Below, one piece after another: positions 7,932 through 14,876 of a stretch of DNA of 64,000 bases. Numbering within the stretch: position 1 is the first letter of the stretch; each line of letters starts with the position of its first letter. The stretch covers positions 1 through 64,000 of the forward strand of contig JBEIHO010000007.1 of NCBI GenBank assembly GCA_040381215.1, written 5' to 3'. The stretch is from SZUA-430 sp040381215 (GTDB taxonomy: Bacteria; Pseudomonadota; Alphaproteobacteria; Micropepsales; Micropepsaceae). The notes beneath the pieces are model-generated. The model was given only the letters and a program-made list of their open reading frames with translations, was not told the origin of the DNA and did no database searches. Made by a program: the position numbers and the translations under genes.

Positions 7932-8792
7932 CTAGACGCCGTGCGCCTTGAACCACTCAAGGCAGCGGCGCCACGCGTCCTTCGCCGCCGCCTCATTGTA
8001 GGACGGCCGATAATCCGCAAGGAACCCGTGATCGGCGTCGGGATAGACGATGATCTCGCTCTTCATGTCCCCGGCGGCCTTCAGCGCCGCACGCATCGCA
8101 TCGACCTGCGACAGCGGGATGCCCTTGTCGAGGGCGCCGTAAAGACCCAGCACGCGCCCCTTGAGCTCACCCGCCACCTCGACCGGATGGCGCGGCGCGG
8201 TGTTTCCCTCGCGACGGACCAGCTGCCCGTACCACGCAACACCAGCCTTCACCTGCGGATTATGCGCCGCATGGAGATAGGTCTGCCGACCACCCCAGCA
8301 AAAACCCGTCACGCCAACACGGCCGGCATCCCCGCCCTGCTGCACGGCCCAGGCAACCGTCGCATCGAGATCGGCCAGGACAACCCTGTCATCAACTTTT
8401 GAAACAACCTGCTCGACCAGCGACTTGATGTCGGTATAGGCCGCAGCATCTCCCTGACGCGCATAGAGATAAGGCGCGACCGCGAGATAGCCCTCCTTGG
8501 CCAGGCGCCGGCAGATGTCCTTTATCCATTCATGGATGCCGAAGATCTCCTGGATCACGATGACCACGGGCGGCTTCCCGCCACCCGCCGGCCGCGCGCG
8601 GTAACCCGGGATCTGGCCATCGGCAACCGGGATCTGCACATCGCCCGCCTCAAGCCCGGCCACATCGGTCATGACCGCCGACGCCGCCACCGGCTGCACC
8701 GACAGCGCAAAGCCGGCCGTCAGGCTGGACACAAGGATCTGGCGCCTGTCGACGCCAGCGGAATTCATCGAAGCCTGATCCAGTGTGCTCAC
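7932..8792 (-). CDS. Dienelactone hydrolase family protein, Tat-exported
   Basis: Alpha/beta-hydrolase of the dienelactone hydrolase family (286 aa). The catalytic triad is visible as Cys in GVTGFCWGGRQ, Asp in GALDKGIP and His in PDADHGF, with a conserved Glu in VIQEIFG. The N-terminus carries a twin-arginine signal (DRRQILVSSLTAGFALSV), so it probably acts in the periplasm. The GTG at 8792 is preferred because GGGAG lies 7 bp upstream; an ATG at 8816 is also in frame but has no such site. The substrate is unknown, since carboxymethylenebutenolide genes are not nearby. Confidence 0.88.
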   Translation of the reverse strand: MSTLDQASMNSAGVDRRQILVSSLTAGFALSVQPVAASAVMTDVAGLEAGDVQIPVADGQIPGYRARPAGGGKPPVVIVIQEIFGIHEWIKDICRRLAKEGYLAVAPYLYARQGDAAAYTDIKSLVEQVVSKVDDRVVLADLDATVAWAVQQGGDAGRVGVTGFCWGGRQTYLHAAHNPQVKAGVAWYGQLVRREGNTAPRHPVEVAGELKGRVLGLYGALDKGIPLSQVDAMRAALKAAGDMKSEIIVYPDADHGFLADYRPSYNEAAAKDAWRRCLEWFKAHGV

Positions 8793-8819
8793 GCACGCTC
8801 TCCCTTCCTGAAGCATGTC

Positions 8820-9203
8820 TCAACGGATGCGCCTGAGCGACCGGGCCCGGTCATTGAAGCCGAACAGGTTGAAGTTCGTCTGCGACCGTTCCAGCTCGAT
8901 GCAATAGCCGCGATAATTCGGCTTGTCGCACAACTGCCAGATGCCGCCCTGGACCCGCACGCTCGAGGCAACGCCCGCGAAAGAATAGGCGCTCAGGTCA
9001 GCGATGTCGCCATCGAAAGTGCAACTCGCCCCTTCAAACCGCACGTTCTTGTAGAGCGTGATCGTGATCCAGCGCGCGTTTCCCGCCTCCAGGGGACGAC
9101 AGGCCTTGCGCTGGCTATCCGACGCCAGGCTGTCACCCATCGTTCCGCCAAGCCACGCGGGGACAAGAACCAGAACCAGCAGAACCCCAAGAACCCATCG
9201 CAT
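8820..9203 (-). CDS. Secreted beta/gamma-crystallin-like protein
   Basis: 127-residue protein with an N-terminal signal peptide (MRWVLGVLLVLVLVPAWLGG) and a mature part resembling a beta/gamma-crystallin fold. The segments ITLYKNVRFEGASCTFDGDIADL and CDKPNYRGYCIELERSQTNFNLFGFNDRARSLRRI match the family pattern (NYRG, then ...L...FNDRxxSxR). The ATG at 9203 has GGAGG 6 bp upstream; the open frame continues to 9419 without support. It lies just upstream of the dienelactone hydrolase on the same strand with a 27-bp gap, so the two may be co-transcribed. The function is unknown; a Ca2+-binding envelope role is inference. Confidence 0.7.
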   Translation of the reverse strand: MRWVLGVLLVLVLVPAWLGGTMGDSLASDSQRKACRPLEAGNARWITITLYKNVRFEGASCTFDGDIADLSAYSFAGVASSVRVQGGIWQLCDKPNYRGYCIELERSQTNFNLFGFNDRARSLRRIR

Positions 9204-9352
9204 CGCGCGCCTCCAACACCACCAGCGCCACCTTACGAGGCCAGCCCCCCGCCACCCCTGCGTGGGCTCAATATTTTGTAAGGTTTTCGCCACAAGCGCG
9301 CCGTCTTTCTGGACACAATGCAAGGCCTCGCCACCAAGGGGACAGACAACCC

Positions 9353-9853
9353 ATGATCCGCGCGCTCGCAGCCTTTCTCCTGTCGCTGGCCCTGTTCGCC
9401 GAGACGACCCTCGCCGCATCGCTTCCCGCGCCGGTGACCCGCATCGTCGTGGAAAAGCAGAAGCGCAGCATGACCGTCTACAATGGCGCCCGCGCCCTCA
9501 AGACCTATCGTATCGCGCTCGGCGGCAACCCGACGGGACACAAGCAGCACGAAGGCGACTCGCGCACGCCCGAAGGCCGCTACATCATCGACGCCCGCAA
9601 CCCCAAATCCAGCTTCCACCTCTCCCTGAAGATTTCCTACCCCAACCGCACCGACACCCGGAATGCCAGGCGAAAGGGCCTGTCTCCCGGCGGCGCCATC
9701 ATGATCCATGGCACCCCGGCGGGCCTCGCCGCGCTCGACGCGCTCGGCTTCTACAGTGATTGGACCGCCGGCTGCATCGCCGTGACGAACGCCGAGATCG
9801 AGGAACTCTACGCAGCCATACGCGTCGGCACCCCGATCATCATCCGCCCATGA
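9353..9853 (+). CDS. L,D-transpeptidase (YkuD domain), exported
   Basis: 166-aa periplasmic protein with a Sec signal (MIRALAAFLLSLALFAETTLAA) and a YkuD catalytic domain. The conserved motif is present as IMIHGTP followed by SDWTAGCIAVTNAEI, with the catalytic Cys in TAGCIAV. The family forms 3-3 peptidoglycan cross-links or attaches lipoproteins. No LysM or other wall-binding domain is present. Its 3' end overlaps the convergent bioD by 14 bp. An AAGGGGA sequence lies upstream of the ATG. Confidence 0.93.
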   Translation: MIRALAAFLLSLALFAETTLAASLPAPVTRIVVEKQKRSMTVYNGARALKTYRIALGGNPTGHKQHEGDSRTPEGRYIIDARNPKSSFHLSLKISYPNRTDTRNARRKGLSPGGAIMIHGTPAGLAALDALGFYSDWTAGCIAVTNAEIEELYAAIRVGTPIIIRP

Positions 9854-10502
9854 CCAGGTCAACCAGCGCATCGGGCACGCCCGCGCCGCGCGCAACGCAG
9901 AACACGGGCGCCCGCACATAGCCTTGCAGGCAAGCCTGCGTCTCAGCCAGCGGAACCGGGCCATCCTGGAACCCCGACAGCACCACGCCCGCCGGCGAAA
10001 GCCCCCGCGCCTCGAGCGCCGCAACCGCCGTCAACGTGTGGCTGATCGTGCCCAGATACCCGCCAGCCACCAGCAGAACCCGCGCCTCGAGGCCGGCAGC
10101 AAGGTCGATATTGAGGCAATCGGTACCAAGCGGGGACATGATGCCGCCGGCCCCCTCGACGAAGCCGCCCCCCTCCTGCAGCAGGGCTTCCACGCAGAAC
10201 TTCTGCACCGCCGCAAGGCGGACCTCCACGCCGGCCCGCCGTGCCGCCATGTCGGGCGACAACGGCGGCAGGAAGCGCCAGGGCGTGATGCCCGCAACCG
10301 TCTCCGCATTGACGTCAGTCCCCGCCGCAGCCAGCAGGCGCCCGCTATCGGTGCCCGCAAGGTCATCGGGCGTGAACCCGCTGAGCACCGGTTTCAGGAC
10401 ATTCACCCGCACGCCACGACCTCGCAACGCGCGCACAAGCGCGCACAGCACATAGGTCTTGCCAAGGTCGGTACCCGTGGCACTGACAAACCAGGGCTTC
10501 AT
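9840..10502 (-). CDS. bioD: Dethiobiotin synthetase
   Basis: ATP-dependent ring closure of 7,8-diaminopelargonic acid to dethiobiotin. The P-loop-like motif FVSATGTDLGKTYV is at the N-terminus, followed by LKPVLSGF and the conserved VEGAGGIMSPL (active-site loop). Length 220 aa is typical. The ATG at 10502 overlaps the bioF stop as TGATG and has GGAGG 7 bp upstream; a GTG 3 bp earlier is also possible. It is second in the bioF-bioD operon. Confidence 0.95.
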   Translation of the reverse strand: MKPWFVSATGTDLGKTYVLCALVRALRGRGVRVNVLKPVLSGFTPDDLAGTDSGRLLAAAGTDVNAETVAGITPWRFLPPLSPDMAARRAGVEVRLAAVQKFCVEALLQEGGGFVEGAGGIMSPLGTDCLNIDLAAGLEARVLLVAGGYLGTISHTLTAVAALEARGLSPAGVVLSGFQDGPVPLAETQACLQGYVRAPVFCVARGAGVPDALVDLVMGG

Positions 10503-11629
10503 CACGCACCCTCCGGCAAGGCCTGCATCACGCGCCGGACAGCAGCCGCAAGCCTCATGACGTCATCCTCGGACTGGTTGGCGCAGAACGTGATCCGCAG
10601 CCGCGCCGTGCCCTCTGGCACGGTCGGCGGACGAATGGCGCGCACGAGGAAGCCCTCCGCGCCAAGGCGCTCCGACGCCGCAAGCGCGCGCGCCGCATCG
10701 CCCAGCATCACCGGCACGATCGGCGATGCAGGTTCAGGCAGCCCGGCCGCATCGCAGAATGACCGCGCAAGCCCGAGCGGACGGGCACACAGCGCCTTGT
10801 CCGCAGCGATGATGCCAAGCGCCGCCGTCGACGCCGCAACCACCGCCGGCGGAAGCCCCGTCGAGAACACCAGGCTGCGCGCCCGGTTGATCAGCATGTC
10901 GATCACCGCCGCACTGCCGGCCACATACCCGCCATAGGACCCCGCCGCCTTGGAAAACGTCCCCATCTGGATGTCAGGCCGGACCCCCGCCGCATGAGCG
11001 GACCCGCGCCCCTCGCCGATCACGCCCAGGCCATGCGCATCATCCGTCATGAGCCAGGCATCATGGGACCGCGCGGCATCGGCGATGTCGCGAAGCGGCG
11101 CAAGATCGCCGTCCATGCTGAACACCCCCTCCGTCAGCACGAGGCAATGGCGGAACGATCCCCGATGCGCGGCAAGCAGCGCGCGCAAATGCGCCACATC
11201 GTTGTGCCGGAACACGAATACCGCCGCACCCGAGAGCCGGGCACCCGACATCATGCAGGCATGCGAAAGTGCGTCGGCAACGATCATGTCCCCGCTGCCC
11301 GCCAGCGCGGGGATCGTGCCGATATTGGCGAGATATCCCGATCCGAAGACCAGGCTCGCCTCGGTGCCTTTCAGCTCCGCGACCGCCGCCTCGCAATCCC
11401 CATGCAGCCTGTGGTTTCCCGTCACCAGCCTCGACGCGCCGGCACCGGTGCCATGGGCAAGCAGCGCCGCGCGCGCCGCCGCCCCCACCCGCGCGTCCTG
11501 CGACAGGCCGAGATAGTCATTGGAACAGAAGTTCAGGCCGCCACTCGCCGGATCCGGCAATTGGCGCAAAAGCGAGCGCGTGGACGCAATCGCCAGCTTT
11601 TCGGCAGCAAACGCGTCGAGACTAACCAT
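10502..11629 (-). CDS. bioF: 8-amino-7-oxononanoate synthase
   Basis: PLP-dependent alpha-oxoamine synthase condensing pimeloyl-ACP (or -CoA) with alanine. Length is 375 aa. Motifs are NFCSNDYLGLS (33-43), the conserved H/D pair in MTDDAHGLGVIGEGRG (195-209), and PLP lysine K227 in GTFSKAAGSYGGY. Serine palmitoyltransferase belongs to the same family, but coupling to bioD and divergence from bioB-bioA support the biotin assignment. The upstream sequence of the ATG lacks a purine-rich site, so initiation may be weak. Confidence 0.93.
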   Translation of the reverse strand: MVSLDAFAAEKLAIASTRSLLRQLPDPASGGLNFCSNDYLGLSQDARVGAAARAALLAHGTGAGASRLVTGNHRLHGDCEAAVAELKGTEASLVFGSGYLANIGTIPALAGSGDMIVADALSHACMMSGARLSGAAVFVFRHNDVAHLRALLAAHRGSFRHCLVLTEGVFSMDGDLAPLRDIADAARSHDAWLMTDDAHGLGVIGEGRGSAHAAGVRPDIQMGTFSKAAGSYGGYVAGSAAVIDMLINRARSLVFSTGLPPAVVAASTAALGIIAADKALCARPLGLARSFCDAAGLPEPASPIVPVMLGDAARALAASERLGAEGFLVRAIRPPTVPEGTARLRITFCANQSEDDVMRLAAAVRRVMQALPEGA

Positions 11630-11659
11630 GGGCGGGAGGTTTTGCAGTCATGGGGTTCC

Positions 11660-11687
11660 TTGACCCGGAACGGATGGTGCTTATTGT
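11660..11687 (+). promoter_or_regulatory. Candidate bioB promoter
   Basis: In the 91-bp space between divergent bioF and bioB, a -35 TTGACC (11660-11665) and a -10 TATTGT (11682-11687) are 16 bp apart, 33 bp before the bioB ATG. No clear copy of the BioR box (TTATAGATAA type) known from other alphaproteobacteria was seen here. Confidence 0.45.
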
Positions 11688-11720
11688 GCGGGATCACATC
11701 TGAACCAGGCACCATCGTCA

Positions 11721-12719
11721 ATGACAACAGCCGCCATCAGCACAGCGTCACGCCCGTCATCATCCGCCCCCCAATCCACGGCCCCGCGCTGGACTTTCGA
11801 AGCCGCCAAGGCGCTCTTCGAGATGCCGTTCAGTGATCTCATCTTCCGCGCCCAGACGGCCCACCGCCAGCACTTCGATCCGAACGAAGTCCAGATGTCG
11901 ACCTTGCTGTCGATCAAGACAGGCGGCTGCGCCGAGAACTGCGGCTACTGCAGCCAGTCCGCCCATTTCGAGACCGGCCTCAAGGCCTCAAAGCTCATGG
12001 CGCTGGAAGAAGTCCGCACCGCCGCCGCCCGCGCCAAGCAAGGCGGCGCAACGCGCTTCTGCATGGGCGCCGCATGGCGCGAGCCCAAGGACCGCGACAT
12101 CGATACGCTTTGCGAGATGGTCCACGAGGTCAAGGCCCTCGGCATGGAAACCTGCATGACCCTCGGCATGCTCACGAAATCCCAGGCCGAGCGCCTGGCA
12201 GGCGCCGGCCTCGATTACTACAACCACAACATCGATACCGGCCCGCAGTACTACGAGAAGGTCGTCACGACGCGCACGCTCGCCGATCGCCTCGACACCC
12301 TCCAGAACGTCCGCGAGGCGGGAATGAATGTCTGCTGCGGCGGCATCGTCGGCATGGGCGAGGAGCGGGATGACCGCATCGGCATGCTCCTTGAACTCGC
12401 CAACATGCCTACGCCGCCCGAGTCCGTTCCCATCAACGCACTGGTTCCCATCCGTGGCACGCCGCTCGGCAATTCGCATGCCCTCGAAGGGATCGAGTTC
12501 GTCCGGACGATTGCCGCCGCCCGCGTCATGATGCCGACCTCGATGGTGCGCCTCTCGGCAGGCCGCGAAACCATGAGCGAGGAACTCCAGTCGCTCTGCT
12601 TCCTGGCTGGCGCCAACTCGATCTTCATCGGCGACCGCTTGCTCACGACCGCCAATCCCGCCAAGGAACGCGACGACCGCCTGTGGGCGAAGCTCGGCAT
12701 CCGCGCGATGCCGGCGTGA
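11721..12719 (+). CDS. bioB: Biotin synthase (radical SAM)
   Basis: Inserts sulfur into dethiobiotin using a 4Fe-4S/SAM centre and an auxiliary 2Fe-2S cluster. The radical-SAM triad CxxxCxxC is C70, C74 and C77 (GGCAENCGYCSQS). Further family motifs are YNHNIDT, CCGGIVGMGE and RLSAGRE (Arg ligand of the auxiliary cluster). Length 332 aa is standard. It is first gene of the bioB-bioA operon, divergent from bioF-bioD, and its stop overlaps the bioA GTG by 4 nt. Confidence 0.97.
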   Translation: MTTAAISTASRPSSSAPQSTAPRWTFEAAKALFEMPFSDLIFRAQTAHRQHFDPNEVQMSTLLSIKTGGCAENCGYCSQSAHFETGLKASKLMALEEVRTAAARAKQGGATRFCMGAAWREPKDRDIDTLCEMVHEVKALGMETCMTLGMLTKSQAERLAGAGLDYYNHNIDTGPQYYEKVVTTRTLADRLDTLQNVREAGMNVCCGGIVGMGEERDDRIGMLLELANMPTPPESVPINALVPIRGTPLGNSHALEGIEFVRTIAAARVMMPTSMVRLSAGRETMSEELQSLCFLAGANSIFIGDRLLTTANPAKERDDRLWAKLGIRAMPA

Positions 12720-13975
12720 CCACACCGGACTGGCTGACGCAAGGCTGGCATCACATCTGGCTGCCTTACGCGCAGATGAAGACGGCCCCCCTGCCCCTGC
12801 CGGTCACCGGCGCCAGCGGCAGCCGCATCCATCTGGCCGACGGCCGCCAACTTATCGACGGCGTTGCCTCCTGGTGGACCGTGGCCCATGGCTATGGCCA
12901 CCCCCACATGCTCGAGCGCATGCGCGACCAGTTGATGCGCCTGCCCCACGTGATGCTGGGAGGCCTCGCCCACGAACAGGCCTACACGCTGGCGACCAGG
13001 CTCTCGCGACTGCTCCCGCCAGGACTAGATCGCACGTTCTTCACCGACTCAGGCTCGGTCGCCGTCGAGGTCGCCCTGAAGATGGCCATCCAGGCCTGGG
13101 TCAACCGGGGAGAACCCGCGCGTCGCAGGATCGTGCATTTCCGGGGCAGCTATCACGGGGACACTTTCGCCACCATGGCCCTGTGCGACCCTGACGAGGG
13201 CATGCACCACCTGTTCGCCGGCATGCTGCCTGAAAACCTCATGGCGGAATTGCCGACGACGCCCGAAACGACAGCGCGCCTCGAGGAAGTCCTCTCACGC
13301 CCCGACGTGGCAGCCGTCATCGTCGAACCACGGGTCCAGGGCGCAGGAGGAATGCTGTTCCACGCGCCGGAGACCCTGCGGGCCATCGCCGACAGTGCAC
13401 GCCGCCACGGCGTCTTTCTGATCCTTGACGAGATCTTCACCGGCTTCGCGCGCACGGGTGCGATGTTTGCCATGGACGCCGCAGGCGTGGTCCCCGACAT
13501 CGTGTGCCTGGGAAAGGCGCTGACGGGCGGCACGCTGCCGCTCGCCGCCACGGTCGCGCAGCGCCACGTCTTCGATGCATTTCTTGACGACGATCCGGGC
13601 CGGGCGCTCATGCACGGCCCGACCTACATGGGCAACGCCCTCGCCTGCGCCGCAGCCAATGCCTCGCTCGACCTGTTCGAGAGCGAGCCCCGCGTCGCCC
13701 AGGCGATCGCGATCGGCCGCTATCTGGAGAACGCGCTCGAGCCCTTGCGGCAGGTGACCGGTGTCGTCGACGTACGGGTCATGGGCGCGATCGGCGTGGT
13801 GCAACTCGAGCACCTCGACCGCATGGCCTTGCGCCAGGCCTTCATTGAGCGTGGCGTCTGGATCCGCCCCTTCGGGAACATCGTCTACACCACGCCACCC
13901 CTGACGATCGACGACACCGATCTCGCGATGCTCGCCGACGCCATGACAGGGGTTGTGCGTGAAAGCGCCCGCTAG
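12716..13975 (+). CDS. bioA: Adenosylmethionine-8-amino-7-oxononanoate aminotransferase
   Basis: SAM-dependent transaminase giving 7,8-diaminopelargonate. The GTG at 12716 overlaps the bioB stop as GTGA, giving 419 aa; the in-frame ATG at 12683 lies inside bioB and is not needed. Motifs are WLPYAQMK, GVASWWTVAHGYGHP, the PLP-phosphate region FTDSGSVAVEVALK, FRGSYHGDT, LDEIFTGFARTG, and PLP lysine K267 in CLGKALTGG. Its TAG stop and the convergent sdhB stop share one CTAG palindrome. Confidence 0.96.
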   Translation: MTTPDWLTQGWHHIWLPYAQMKTAPLPLPVTGASGSRIHLADGRQLIDGVASWWTVAHGYGHPHMLERMRDQLMRLPHVMLGGLAHEQAYTLATRLSRLLPPGLDRTFFTDSGSVAVEVALKMAIQAWVNRGEPARRRIVHFRGSYHGDTFATMALCDPDEGMHHLFAGMLPENLMAELPTTPETTARLEEVLSRPDVAAVIVEPRVQGAGGMLFHAPETLRAIADSARRHGVFLILDEIFTGFARTGAMFAMDAAGVVPDIVCLGKALTGGTLPLAATVAQRHVFDAFLDDDPGRALMHGPTYMGNALACAAANASLDLFESEPRVAQAIAIGRYLENALEPLRQVTGVVDVRVMGAIGVVQLEHLDRMALRQAFIERGVWIRPFGNIVYTTPPLTIDDTDLAMLADAMTGVVRESAR

Positions 13976-14751
13976 ACCGAGCGCTTCACCATCATCTGCT
14001 TGATCTCGCTGATGGCCTCGGCCGGGTTCAGCCCCTTGGGACACACCGAGGCACAATTCATGATCGTGTGGCAGCGATAGAGGCGGAACGGATCCTCGAG
14101 ATTGTCGAGCCGCTCGCCCGTCGCTTCATCGCGTGAATCCGCAAGCCAGCGATAGGCCTGCAGCAGCACGGCCGGACCAAGATACCGCTCCTGGTTCCAC
14201 CAATAGCTCGGGCACGAGGTCGAGCAGCACGCACAAAGGATGCACTCGTACAGCCCATCAAGCTTCTGGCGATCTTCCGGCGACTGCTTCCATTCCTTCT
14301 CGGGCGCCGGCGTCGTCGTATGAAGCCACGGCTCGATCGACGCGTACTGCGCATAGAAATGCGACATGTCCGGAACCAGGTCCTTGATCACATTCATGCT
14401 GGGCAGCGGATAGATCGCGATCGTGCCCTTGGCGTCATCCATGGACTTCGTGCACGCAAGCGTGTTGGAGCCGTCGATGTTCATCGCGCAGCTGCCGCAC
14501 ACGCCCTCTCGGCACGAGCGACGGAAGGTCAAGGTCGGATCGATCTCGTTCTTGATCTTGAGCAGCGCATCCAGAACCATCGGCCCGCAGCTGTCGAGAT
14601 CCACTTCGTACGTATCGAGGCGCGGGTTCTGGCCGTCTTCCGGATCCCAGCGATAGACCTTCACGGTCTGGGTACGCTTGGCCCCCGCCGGCGCAGGCCA
14701 CGTCTTGCCGGGAAGAACCTTGCTGTTTTGCGGAAGGGTGAATTTTGCCAT
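13972..14751 (-). CDS. sdhB: Succinate dehydrogenase iron-sulfur subunit
   Basis: Carries the 2Fe-2S, 4Fe-4S and 3Fe-4S clusters of respiratory complex II. The 2Fe-2S motif is SCREGVCGSCAMNIDGSNTLAC. The second domain has CILCACCSTSCPSYWWN and CHTIMNCASVCPKGLNP. Length 259 aa is standard. Here it stands alone, transcribed from its own upstream region. The other three subunits are 3.6 kb away on the same strand behind an unrelated M1 peptidase and a reductase. Confidence 0.97.
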   Translation of the reverse strand: MAKFTLPQNSKVLPGKTWPAPAGAKRTQTVKVYRWDPEDGQNPRLDTYEVDLDSCGPMVLDALLKIKNEIDPTLTFRRSCREGVCGSCAMNIDGSNTLACTKSMDDAKGTIAIYPLPSMNVIKDLVPDMSHFYAQYASIEPWLHTTTPAPEKEWKQSPEDRQKLDGLYECILCACCSTSCPSYWWNQERYLGPAVLLQAYRWLADSRDEATGERLDNLEDPFRLYRCHTIMNCASVCPKGLNPAEAISEIKQMMVKRSV

Positions 14752-14876
14752 GGCAGTGACCGGCCCCGATTGATGACGACTCTACCAGTATTTAGTGTCT
14801 CGGCCATGTCACGTCCACCGGGTACACAAGTGCGCAATGACGCATTAAGGTGGCAGCCGATCGGGGGATCAAGAAC

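Noticed and set aside
10502..11629. bioF as a serine palmitoyltransferase for a sphingolipid pathway with the KDSR-like gene
   Set aside because: The gene overlaps bioD and diverges from bioB-bioA, so a biotin role is far more likely.
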